Positions 1 to 6,115 of a DNA stretch of 13,402 nt are shown here, in pieces. Location: contig UROA01000046.1 of assembly GCA_900549355.1 (NCBI GenBank), positions 1 through 13,402 on the forward strand, in the 5' to 3' direction. Below the pieces are notes generated by a model. The model was not told where the DNA came from, did no database searches, and was given only the letters and a program-made list of their open reading frames with translations. The position numbers and the translations under genes are program-made. How positions within the stretch are numbered: position 1 is the stretch's first letter; the number at the start of each line of letters is the position of its first letter. Origin of the DNA: an uncultured Collinsella sp. GTDB lineage: Bacteria > Actinomycetota > Coriobacteriia > Coriobacteriales > Coriobacteriaceae.

Positions 1-416
1 GTCTGGCCGGACAGGCCGCCGCCCTGGCCGCCGGCGATCAGCGGCTGATGGATCAGGATCTCGGAGTTGGGCAGGGCAAAGCGCTTGCCCTTGGTGCCGC
101 TTGCCAGCAGGAAGGCACCCATGGAAGCGGCCATGCCCATGCAGATGGTGGAGACATCACACTTGATATACTGCATGGTATCGTGGATGGCCATGCCCGC
201 ACTGATGGAGCCGCCGGGGCTGTTGATATACAGGCTGATATCCTTGTCCGGGTCCTGCCCTTCCAGATACAGCAGCTGCGCCACCACAAGGCTTGCGGAG
301 GTGTCGTTGACATCCTCGCTCAGAACGATGATGCGGTCATTCAGCAGACGGGAGAAGATATCATAGGAACGCTCACCATGTGCCGACTGTTCGACAACGT
401 AAGGAACAAAACTCAT
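1..416 (-). CDS. clpP: ATP-dependent Clp protease proteolytic subunit ClpP, N-terminal part (cut by window edge)
   Basis: Serine peptidase that forms the barrel-shaped proteolytic core of the Clp protease in the cytoplasm and degrades substrates fed in by Clp ATPases such as ClpX. Only the first 138 codons are present; the rest lies beyond base 1. The start is the ATG at 414-416, set by a full AGGAGG at 425-430 with an 8-base spacer. The catalytic serine is Ser98 in MGMAASMGAF (residues 93-102) and the catalytic histidine is His123 in ILIHQP; the third triad residue, Asp, is outside the window. The oligomer and substrate-groove segment YINSPGGS is at residues 63-70. The gene lies downstream of tig, the usual order, but a perfect 18-bp terminator hairpin separates them. 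Expression must therefore come from read-through or from a promoter squeezed into about 40 bases. A TAGAAT-like -10 about 20 bases before the ribosome site is possible but weak. Confidence 0.96.
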   Translation of the reverse strand, partial: MSFVPYVVEQSAHGERSYDIFSRLLNDRIIVLSEDVNDTSASLVVAQLLYLEGQDPDKDISLYINSPGGSISAGMAIHDTMQYIKCDVSTICMGMAASMGAFLLASGTKGKRFALPNSEILIHQPLIAGGQGGGLSGQ

Positions 417-454
417 AAAGTTCGCCTCCTGATACGAAAAATGATTCTATTTGC

Positions 455-502
455 AAAATTGACCGATACGGCAAAAGAAACAGGGCCGTATCGGTCAATT
501 TT
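455..502 (-). terminator. Intrinsic terminator downstream of tig
   Basis: A perfect 18-bp inverted repeat has arms at 455-472 and 485-502 around a 12-base loop. Read on the minus strand it begins with AAAA and ends with TTTT, so the stem runs straight into the U-tract. It lies about 70 bases after the tig stop and just before clpP. Because the arms are symmetric it could also work in the other direction. Confidence 0.85.
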
Positions 503-569
503 AACAACCTTTGTTTACAGGGTACGCTTCAAACAGCGTTTCCTGCAAATTGCGGCCTTGGCAGCTGGA

Positions 570-1886
570 TTATTCAGCGTCCTCGGTCTTTTCAGCCTCA
601 GCGGCCTTCTCCACGATGTTGGCGTGGCTCTTGATGAAGTCGATGGCCTTGTTGATTGCCAGATCCTTCTTCAGGTCGTCAACGTTGACCAGCTCACGGA
701 CCTTGTCCTCTTCCATCTTGTACTGGTCAGCGATGCGCTTGATCTCAGCGGAGACATCCTCCTCGGAAGCCTCGATGTTCTCAGCAGCGGCAACAGCCTC
801 CAGAGCCAGGCGGATCTTGACCTGCTTCTCAGCCTGAGGCATGAAGGAAGCACGGAACTGATCCACGGTCTGGCCCATATACTTCAGGTAGTCTTCCAGG
901 CGCAGACCCTGCTGCTCCACACGGAAGGCGAAGTCATTGACCATCTCGTCCATACGGGTATCGTACATAGCCTGGGGGATCTCAGCCTCCATGCTCTCGA
1001 TGACCTGATCGACCAGAGCGTTCTCAACAGCCAGGTCATCCTGCTTGTCCAGCTGCTCCTGGTTGTTCTTGCGGATGGACTCCTTGAACTCTTCCAGAGT
1101 GTCGTACTCGGAGCAGTCCTTAGCCAGCTCGTCATCCAGAGCGGGCAGCTCCTTGTACTTGACCTCGTGCAGCTTGATCTTAAAGACCGCTGCCTTGCCG
1201 GCCAGCTCTGCAGCCTGGTACTCGGTGGGGAAGGTGACGTTCACATCGAACTCTTCGCCAGCGGAGTGGCCCACGATCTGATCCTCAAAGCCGGGGATGA
1301 AGCTGCCGCTACCCAGGGTCAGGCTGTAGTGCTCAGCCTTGCCGCCCTCGAATGCGACGCCGTCCACAAAGCCCTCGAAGTCGATATCCACGATATCGCC
1401 GTTCTGAGCAGCGCCCTCACGGGTCAGCTCACGGGCGTTGCGCTCCTGCACACGCTTCAGCTCAGCGTCCACAGCCTCGTCGGTGACAGTATGGACCGTC
1501 TTTTCCACGGTCAGACCGTTGTAGTTGCCGACCTTGATCTCGGGCTTGACAGCGACCTTGACGGTCAGGGTGACACCCTCGGTCTCGTTTGCGGCGTCAA
1601 CGCTGACTTCCGGACGGCCGACCGGCTCCACGTTTGCTTCCTTGACAGCAGCCTCGAAAGCCTCGGGGAACAGCTCGTTGATGGCATCGTAGGTGAAGAC
1701 ATCGGCACCGTACATCTTCTCGATCAGAGAACGGGGAGCCTTGCCCTTGCGGAAGCCGGGCACAGCATACTTCTTGCTTTCCTTCTTGAAAACATCGGCA
1801 ACAGCCTTCTTGAAGGCCTCTGCGTCGATGGAGAACTGCAGTTCTGCCATGCTCTTCTCGAGCTTTTCACACTTGATGAGATTCAT
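570..1886 (-). CDS. tig: Trigger factor, ribosome-associated peptidyl-prolyl isomerase and chaperone
   Basis: Chaperone that docks at the ribosomal exit tunnel, shields nascent chains and catalyses proline isomerisation. The protein has 438 residues, a normal family length. The ribosome-docking signature GFRKGKAPR is at residues 44-52 of the N-terminal domain. An FKBP-type isomerase domain follows at about 160-245 (starting NGDIVDIDFEGFVDG), then a helical C-terminal chaperone region from about 248 to an acidic tail. The start is the ATG at 1884-1886, preceded by GGAGGA. The reading frame is open to an in-frame GTG at 1899-1901, but that codon abuts the ribosome site, so it is rejected as the start. 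A perfect TATAAT about 150 bases upstream and the terminator at 455-502 suggest a single-gene transcript. clpP follows, as in many bacteria. Confidence 0.97.
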   Translation of the reverse strand: MNLIKCEKLEKSMAELQFSIDAEAFKKAVADVFKKESKKYAVPGFRKGKAPRSLIEKMYGADVFTYDAINELFPEAFEAAVKEANVEPVGRPEVSVDAANETEGVTLTVKVAVKPEIKVGNYNGLTVEKTVHTVTDEAVDAELKRVQERNARELTREGAAQNGDIVDIDFEGFVDGVAFEGGKAEHYSLTLGSGSFIPGFEDQIVGHSAGEEFDVNVTFPTEYQAAELAGKAAVFKIKLHEVKYKELPALDDELAKDCSEYDTLEEFKESIRKNNQEQLDKQDDLAVENALVDQVIESMEAEIPQAMYDTRMDEMVNDFAFRVEQQGLRLEDYLKYMGQTVDQFRASFMPQAEKQVKIRLALEAVAAAENIEASEEDVSAEIKRIADQYKMEEDKVRELVNVDDLKKDLAINKAIDFIKSHANIVEKAAEAEKTEDAE

Positions 1887-2033
1887 TTGTTTTTCCTCCA
1901 CTCAAAAATTCTATTGCATCGGGCAGGAAGTTTTTTGCCCTGAGCAACCGCGCACTGCGTCCTGGATCAGCTTGCTTTTGCAATATGCGGAGACGCGCGC
2001 GCTCAATTGGGTGCAACAATCGCGTCAAATCTT

Positions 2034-2062
2034 ATTATAGCACGCTCTTGACACAATTGCCA
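2034..2062 (-). promoter_or_regulatory. Putative tig promoter
   Basis: On the minus strand a perfect -10 box, TATAAT, sits at 2034-2039. Seventeen bases upstream is TGGCAA (2057-2062), a weak -35. Transcription would begin near 2027 and leave a leader of about 140 bases before tig. The weak -35 overlaps an inverted repeat at 2053-2073, which may be an operator. Confidence 0.6.
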
Positions 2063-2073
2063 GTCCAAATTGT
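2053..2073. repeat. Inverted repeat ACAATT-N9-AATTGT over the tig -35 region
   Basis: Perfect 6-bp arms lie at 2053-2058 and 2068-2073, centred on base 2063. They overlap the putative -35 of tig, where a repressor dimer could bind. The 9-base spacing resembles CIRCE, but the arm sequence does not match CIRCE, and no CtsR heptamer pair is present. It could be chance in an AT-rich gap. Confidence 0.35.
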
Positions 2074-2095
2074 TAATTTTTATCGGTTTTGCTGT

Positions 2096-2779
2096 TCAAT
2101 TGATGCGATATGGGCAGAATCGCAGTCCGTCGGCACTCACCAGCTTGTAGCGGATGCCGTCCACTTCGCCCTGCACCGCATAGCGGATGGCGTTGCCGTG
2201 CAGATGGCCGTAGTAGCAGGTGCGGATGCCGTATTCCTTCAGCGTGGCCACGATCTCCGGGGCGCTGATGCCGGTGTACACCGGCGGATAATGCAGAAAC
2301 ACCAGCTTTTCCAGCCCCGGCTCGGCAGCGTCCAGGCTCATGCGCAGGCGGCCGATCTCGCGGTTCATCACCTTTTCGTCGTGCGGCTCCCCCACATCGA
2401 ACAGCCAGCCCCGGGTACCGCAGATGGCATAACCCTCCACGGAGTAGGAGTTGTTGTGCAGGATGTGCAGCGTATCAAACCCTTCTGCCCTGAGATAAGC
2501 GTTCATCTTGTTGGCCGTGGACCACCAGTAATCATGGTTGCCCTTCATGATGATCTTCTGCCCCGGCAGGCTCTGCAGGAAGGCAAAGTCCCGGCGGGTA
2601 TCGGTCAGGCGCATGGCCCAGCTGATGTCACCCGCCAGCACGATGGTGTCCTCCGGCTGGATGAGCTTCCGCCAGTTTTTTTCCAGACGCTCCACATAAT
2701 CGTTCCAGCCCGGAAAGATATCCATCGGCTTGGAAGCGCCCAGCGAAAGATGGGGGTCGCCAAGCACAAAAAGTGCCAT
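2096..2779 (-). CDS. Calcineurin-like metallophosphoesterase
   Basis: Probable two-metal phosphohydrolase of 227 residues in the cytoplasm; no signal peptide or membrane segment is seen. All five blocks of the calcineurin-like superfamily are present in order: GDPH (7-10), GDISW (50-54), GNHD (80-83), a lone metal-ligand histidine in HYPP (163-166) and GHLHG (191-195). The true substrate cannot be read from the sequence. Members with this compact layout are usually annotated only as metallophosphoesterase or serine/threonine phosphatase-like. The start is the ATG at 2777-2779, with GGAG about 8 bases upstream. It begins 37 bases after the thrC stop with no terminator between, so it is probably co-transcribed with thrC. 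Downstream is the tig promoter region, with no convincing hairpin after the stop. Confidence 0.9.
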   Translation of the reverse strand: MALFVLGDPHLSLGASKPMDIFPGWNDYVERLEKNWRKLIQPEDTIVLAGDISWAMRLTDTRRDFAFLQSLPGQKIIMKGNHDYWWSTANKMNAYLRAEGFDTLHILHNNSYSVEGYAICGTRGWLFDVGEPHDEKVMNREIGRLRMSLDAAEPGLEKLVFLHYPPVYTGISAPEIVATLKEYGIRTCYYGHLHGNAIRYAVQGEVDGIRYKLVSADGLRFCPYRIN

Positions 2780-2816
2780 GTTGTTACTCCTGTTCTAACT
2801 GTGCAGCAGGGGTGTT

Positions 2817-4277
2817 TTATGCCTGATAGCCCAGCGCCACCTCGGCGATCTGCGCAGGATCGATCACGGTGTTAAAGCGCTCCGGCTTCTGGCGCAGCGC
2901 GGCAAGGCTTGCCGGTGCGGTATGCGCGGTAGCTGCTTCCAGCTGCTGCATTGCTTCAAAATCATTTTCCGGTGCGGTGCGGCCCAGAGCCTCCAGCACG
3001 CTGCGCGGGAACTTGAAAGGCGATGCGGTGGACAACACGACCATGGGCACTCCGCTGCGCTTTTTCTGCGCTGCCACATGGAATGCCACCGCCGTATGGG
3101 TGTCGCACAGGTAGCCGTCCTGCTCGTAGCGGGCACGGATCTCCCCTGCCACTTCCTTCTCGCTGCTCCAGCCGCAGGCAAAGGTCTCCTGAATGGCAGC
3201 CAGTGTCTCCGGACGCACGGTGTAGCTGCCGTTCTCAGCCAGGCTCTTCATCAGGCCGGCCACCTCGGCGTCGCTGCCGGTGACATGATACAGCAGACGC
3301 TCCAGGTTGGAGGACACCAGAATGTCCATGCTGGGCGACGTGGTCTTGAAGAACTCCCGCTTTGCCGTATAAGTACCGGTGGTGAGGAAGTCGGTCAGGA
3401 CGTTGTTCTCATTGGAGGCACAGACCAGCTTACCCACGGGCAGACCCATGCGCTTGGCATAGTAGCCTGCCAGAATGTCGCCGAAGTTGCCCGTAGGCAC
3501 ACAGAAGTCCACGGCATCGCCGAAGGCGATCTTGCCGGCCTTGAGCAGCTGTGCGTAAGCGGCAAAGTAATAGACGATCTGCGGTACAAGGCGGCCCCAG
3601 TTGATGGAGTTTGCGCTGGACAGGCGAATGCCCCGCTGTTCCAGCTCGGCGGCAATGGCCTTGTCGCCAAAGACCTTTTTCACGCCGGTCTGGGCATCGT
3701 CAAAGTTGCCGCGCACGGCGTAGACTGCCACGTTGGCACCCTCCTGGGTGGCCATCTGCAGGCGCTGGATCTCGCTGGTGCCGCCCGTGGGGTAGAACAC
3801 CGCGATCTCCACGCCGGGGATATCGTGGTAACCGTCCAGGGCAGCCTTGCCGGTGTCACCGCTGGTGGCCACCAGGATCAGGGTCTTTTCGGTGCGGCCC
3901 AGATTCTTTTTGGCTTCCACCAGCAGGCGGGGCATCAGCTGCAGGGCGTAATCCTTGAAGGCGCAGGTGGGGCCATGCCACAGTTCCAGGGCGTAGGTGT
4001 CCCCTTCCACCGGGGCAAGATAGCCCGCCTTGCCGCCAAAAGCCTCACCGTAGGTGGTGCGGGCGGCCTGGGCCAGAAATTCCGGCGAATAATCCGTCAG
4101 ATATTCCCGGATCACAGCTGCGGCCAGTGCCGGATAATCCAGCTCACACAGGGCTCTGACGTCCACCTGCGGAAAGCTCTCGGGAACAAACAGGCCGCCC
4201 TCATCGGACAGGCCCTGGGCGATCGCCTCCGAAGAGGTCACTTTACGATTCGTGTCTCTGGTACTGAAGAACTGCAT
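2817..4277 (-). CDS. thrC: Threonine synthase
   Basis: PLP-dependent enzyme converting O-phosphohomoserine and water to threonine and phosphate, the last step of threonine synthesis. The protein has 486 residues, the longer class of threonine synthase with its own N-terminal domain (MQFFSTRD... DEGGLFVPESFP at about 25-36). The PLP lysine is Lys108 in GPTCAFKDYALQ. The phosphate/PLP loops are TSGDTGKAA (138-146), SANSINWGR (221-229) and GNFGD (263-267). The ATG at 4275-4277 is chosen because an AGGAG site lies just upstream and the protein begins as family members do. The frame stays open a further 34 codons upstream to 4379, but that stretch is non-conserved and contains a leader hairpin. 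No other threonine pathway gene is in view. The metallophosphoesterase gene follows after 37 bases. Confidence 0.96.
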   Translation of the reverse strand: MQFFSTRDTNRKVTSSEAIAQGLSDEGGLFVPESFPQVDVRALCELDYPALAAAVIREYLTDYSPEFLAQAARTTYGEAFGGKAGYLAPVEGDTYALELWHGPTCAFKDYALQLMPRLLVEAKKNLGRTEKTLILVATSGDTGKAALDGYHDIPGVEIAVFYPTGGTSEIQRLQMATQEGANVAVYAVRGNFDDAQTGVKKVFGDKAIAAELEQRGIRLSSANSINWGRLVPQIVYYFAAYAQLLKAGKIAFGDAVDFCVPTGNFGDILAGYYAKRMGLPVGKLVCASNENNVLTDFLTTGTYTAKREFFKTTSPSMDILVSSNLERLLYHVTGSDAEVAGLMKSLAENGSYTVRPETLAAIQETFACGWSSEKEVAGEIRARYEQDGYLCDTHTAVAFHVAAQKKRSGVPMVVLSTASPFKFPRSVLEALGRTAPENDFEAMQQLEAATAHTAPASLAALRQKPERFNTVIDPAQIAEVALGYQA

Positions 4278-4329
4278 ATCGTCGCTCCTTTTTCGGCACA
4301 GGACGCGCAACGCGGCCCTGCGCTGCTGT

Positions 4330-4350
4330 GGCAGAGCCCCTTGCTCTGCC
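4330..4350 (-). repeat. Leader hairpin upstream of thrC
   Basis: A perfect 8-bp stem GGCAGAGC/GCTCTGCC (4330-4337 and 4343-4350) encloses a 5-base loop in the 98-base gap between yraN and thrC. No U-tract follows on the minus strand, so it is not a standard terminator. It may be a leader structure or an mRNA processing/stability element. No riboswitch or T-box core was recognised around it. Confidence 0.45.
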
Positions 4351-4375
4351 CGTACATTTCCCACCGGAACGCTCT

Positions 4376-4738
4376 TCACGCAAGAAAAGCGCCCCTTATA
4401 ATATGTACCATCCAGCGCCCGCTGTCAAGAGGTTTGACCTCCGCCACATCAAAACGGACGGGTGCATCGCTCAGACCCGTGCGCTGCAAATAAGCCTCTG
4501 CGGCACGGATCAGGCGGCGCTGTTTTGCCCGATTCACCGCCTCTGACGGGGTGGTCATGGAGCCTTCGGCGCGAGTCTTGACCTCGCAGATCACGATGGT
4601 GCCGTCCGGTTCCTGCACCACGACATCCAGCTCTCCCATCCGGGTGTGGAAGTTATGTGCCAGCAGCCTGCAGCCCTGCTTCTGATACCAGCGGGCCGCA
4701 GCAGCTTCTCCCCTGCGCCCTGTCTCGGCGCGGTTCAC
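4376..4738 (-). CDS. yraN: YraN-family (UPF0102) endonuclease-like protein
   Basis: Small 120-residue protein of the YraN/UPF0102 family, which has a restriction-endonuclease-like fold; its cellular role is not firmly established, though a nucleic-acid role is usually assumed. Family landmarks are visible: an N-terminal GRRGE (7-11), the motif GELDVVV with Asp38, and CEVKTR with Glu52 and Lys54. Together Asp, Glu and Lys make the D-(E)xK type metal site. The C-terminal part has the expected EAVN-KQRRLIRAAEAYL and FDVAEV segments. It starts with GTG at 4736-4738, overlapping the rnhB stop by four bases (GTGA), which indicates translational coupling. A GGAG lies in the end of rnhB. rnhB followed by yraN is a widely conserved pair, supporting the assignment. 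Confidence 0.9.
   Translation of the reverse strand: MNRAETGRRGEAAAARWYQKQGCRLLAHNFHTRMGELDVVVQEPDGTIVICEVKTRAEGSMTTPSEAVNRAKQRRLIRAAEAYLQRTGLSDAPVRFDVAEVKPLDSGRWMVHIIRGAFLA
4398..4428 (-). promoter_or_regulatory. Candidate thrC promoter inside the end of yraN
   Basis: On the minus strand a perfect TTGACA (4423-4428) is followed 19 bases later by TATTAT (4398-4403). The -35 is ideal and the -10 good, but the spacer is 2 bases longer than optimal. The site lies within the last codons of the YraN gene and would give thrC a leader of about 110 bases. It could be coincidental. Confidence 0.4.
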
Positions 4739-5532
4739 TTTCCGTTCTCCGGCCAGTAGCCCTGCTTTTTGAGGAAGCTGCGGCGGTAGAAGGGCTGGAT
4801 GCCGTACTGGGCGATCAGCTCATAGTGGAGCTTGGTGGGGTACCCCTTGTGCTTTGCCAGCTGATACTGCGGGTATTGCTTATCCAGCTCCAGCATATAG
4901 CGATCCCGGCTGACCTTGGCCAGAATGGACGCTGCACCGATGCTGGCACTGGTGGCATCTCCCTTGACCACCGGCTGGGCTGGGATCTGCAGGCCCGCCG
5001 GGACACGGTTACCGTCCACCAGCACGAGGTTGGGCACGATGTCCAGCTCTTCCACAGCCTGGCGCATACCGCCCATGGTGGCATTGAGGATGTTGTCCCG
5101 GTCGATGATCTCCGGCCCCACGAACACGATCCGGTAGGCCAGAGCTTTTTCCTTGATCTCATCGAACAGGGCATCCCGCTTTTTCTCGGTGAGCTTTTTG
5201 GAATCGTTGATTCCCCAGACGCGCGGCTCCATGGGAAGGCACACGGCGCAAACCGTCAAAGGACCGGCCACCGAGCCGCGACCCACCTCGTCGACGCCCA
5301 CGACAACGCCATCCCCACCGAGCTCGTGCATCAGCTCGTACATACCGTTAACGCGCTCGCGCTCGGCAAGTTCCTTGGCATGGCGCTTAAGGGCACGCTC
5401 GCAAGCCTTGATAACTTGCTGGCGCGGATCCTCACGATAATGCTCCACGAGGATGGGGATCTCCTCAAACGTAGCGCTCGCCAGCTCGCCGGCAACCTGC
5501 GATGCCGAAACCGAGCTCGTCATGTTGGCCAT
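4735..5532 (-). CDS. rnhB: Ribonuclease HII (open, but apparently a hybrid of two lineages)
   Basis: Endonuclease that cuts the RNA strand of RNA-DNA hybrids and removes single ribonucleotides from DNA. The frame is intact (265 residues) and all four acidic active-site residues are present: Asp81 and Glu82 in DEVGRG, Asp173 in LVDGNR and Asp192 in KGDATSASIGAASILAK. A long N-terminal extension (1-75) precedes the catalytic domain. The start is the ATG at 5530-5532, set by AAGGAGG at 5540-5546; an in-frame ATG at 5548-5550 lies upstream of that site and is rejected. Codon use changes inside the gene. Upstream of residue 104, Arg is CGC/CGT. From residue 119 on, CGG, GGG and CTG dominate, as in the genes at lower coordinates. 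This, with the change in neighbourhood, indicates that two different rnhB genes are joined at the conserved NDSKKLT motif (109-115). Confidence 0.93.
   Translation of the reverse strand: MANMTSSVSASQVAGELASATFEEIPILVEHYREDPRQQVIKACERALKRHAKELAERERVNGMYELMHELGGDGVVVGVDEVGRGSVAGPLTVCAVCLPMEPRVWGINDSKKLTEKKRDALFDEIKEKALAYRIVFVGPEIIDRDNILNATMGGMRQAVEELDIVPNLVLVDGNRVPAGLQIPAQPVVKGDATSASIGAASILAKVSRDRYMLELDKQYPQYQLAKHKGYPTKLHYELIAQYGIQPFYRRSFLKKQGYWPENGK
5176..5223. other. Probable chimeric junction within rnhB
   Basis: Between codon 104 (CGC, 5221-5223) and codon 119 (CGG, 5176-5178) of rnhB, the sequence passes from Collinsella-like to Faecalibacterium-like style. The joining point encodes NDSKKLT, a stretch conserved in RNase HII of many phyla, so two unrelated genomes could share near-identical bases here. 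No insertion sequence, integrase, tRNA or attachment repeat is visible at the site. Confidence 0.7.
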
Positions 5533-5561
5533 ATCGGGGCCTCCTTGCATGCAAATCAGAT

Positions 5562-5589
5562 AAAAAGAAGGGCCACCCGAAGGTGACCC
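5562..5589 (-). terminator. Intrinsic terminator of rplS
   Basis: On the minus strand GGGTCACC (5582-5589) pairs with GGTGGCCC (5570-5577), with one U-G wobble, around a TTCG tetraloop. A TTCTTTTT tract follows at 5562-5569. This is a textbook Rho-independent terminator, placed 37 bases after the rplS stop and just before the rnhB ribosome site, so rnhB probably depends on read-through. Confidence 0.9.
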
Positions 5590-5625
5590 TTTTGTCCAAA
5601 CGAGTGGACAGACGCTGCGATCTTC

Positions 5626-5967
5626 TTAGCGCTTCTCGGGGATGCGAGCAGCCTTGCCCACCTTGTCGCGGAGGTAGTACAGCTTGGCGCGACGGACGCG
5701 ACCATGACGGACGACCTCGAGCTTGGCGATCTTGGGGCTGTGAAGCGGGAAGGTACGCTCAACACCGACACCGAAGGAAATCTTGCGGACGGTGAAGGTC
5801 TCACGGGCACCGGCGCCGGCCATGCGGATGACGTCACCCTGGAAAACCTGGATGCGCTCGCGGTCGCCTTCCTTAATGCGGTAGTGAACCTTGACGTTGT
5901 CGGCAACGCGGACCTGCGGGATGTCCTCGCGGATCTGCTGACGCTCGATTGCGCGGATGTAATCCAT
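5626..5967 (-). CDS. rplS: 50S ribosomal protein L19
   Basis: Structural protein of the large ribosomal subunit at the 30S/50S interface. The protein has 113 residues, the usual length. Family features are clear: an N-terminal helix (MDYIRAIERQQIR), the segment VHYRIKEGDRERIQVFQGDVI (read in two parts, about 25-47), FTVRKISFGVGVERTFPLHS (about 58-77), and a basic tail RHGRVRRAKLYYLRDKVGKAARI. The start is the ATG at 5965-5967 with AAGGA seven bases upstream; a TTG two codons earlier is rejected because it nearly touches that site. It has its own promoter (6037-6064), a structured leader and a terminator (5562-5589), so it is probably a single-gene transcript. It belongs to the Collinsella-like side. 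Confidence 0.97.
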   Translation of the reverse strand: MDYIRAIERQQIREDIPQVRVADNVKVHYRIKEGDRERIQVFQGDVIRMAGAGARETFTVRKISFGVGVERTFPLHSPKIAKLEVVRHGRVRRAKLYYLRDKVGKAARIPEKR

Positions 5968-5979
5968 GTGCAATTCCTT

Positions 5980-6015
5980 ACTCTTCTAGAGGTGCCGTAC
6001 CACCTTGGCCGGCAC
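5980..6015 (-). promoter_or_regulatory. Structured rplS leader (two hairpins)
   Basis: A perfect 6-bp stem GTGCCG/CGGCAC (6010-6015 with 5992-5997) encloses a 12-base loop. It is followed by a short CTCT-AGA-AGAG hairpin just before the AAGGA ribosome site. L19 leader RNAs that permit autoregulation are known in other phyla. Whether this one is homologous cannot be judged by eye; only the stem and its position are seen. Confidence 0.4.
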
Positions 6016-6036
6016 GTAGTTGAACAAACGTATTCG

Positions 6037-6064
6037 ATTATACACGCCACGACCTTGGCTGCAA
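6037..6064 (-). promoter_or_regulatory. rplS promoter
   Basis: On the minus strand TTGCAG (6059-6064) is followed after 16 bases by a perfect TATAAT (6037-6042). This gives a leader of about 60 bases before rplS. Strong vegetative-type boxes suit a highly expressed ribosomal protein gene. Confidence 0.75.
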
Positions 6065-6084
6065 GAACTATTTTGCCCGTGCGC

Positions 6085-6115
6085 AAAAAGACAAAAACAC
6101 GCACTCTTTCTGCAC
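6085..6115 (-). terminator. Weak candidate terminator after the aerolysin-like gene
   Basis: Immediately after the stop codon the minus strand carries a very short hairpin (GCA/TGC arms around 6101-6113), then two T-runs at 6093-6097 and 6085-6089. The T-runs are suggestive but the stem is poor, so termination here is uncertain. Confidence 0.3.

Noticed and set aside
48..1943. A 631-codon open frame on the plus strand
   Set aside because: It lies antisense to clpP and tig, has a repetitive Leu/Asp/Val composition typical of a reversed GC-rich gene, no ribosome site and no family resemblance.
4430..4436. A GGTCAAA heptamer resembling half of a CtsR operator
   Set aside because: A single copy inside the YraN coding sequence with no second heptamer; likely chance.
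2922..4493. A 523-codon open frame on the plus strand
   Set aside because: It mirrors thrC, whose motifs are unmistakable on the minus strand; the plus-strand product resembles nothing known.
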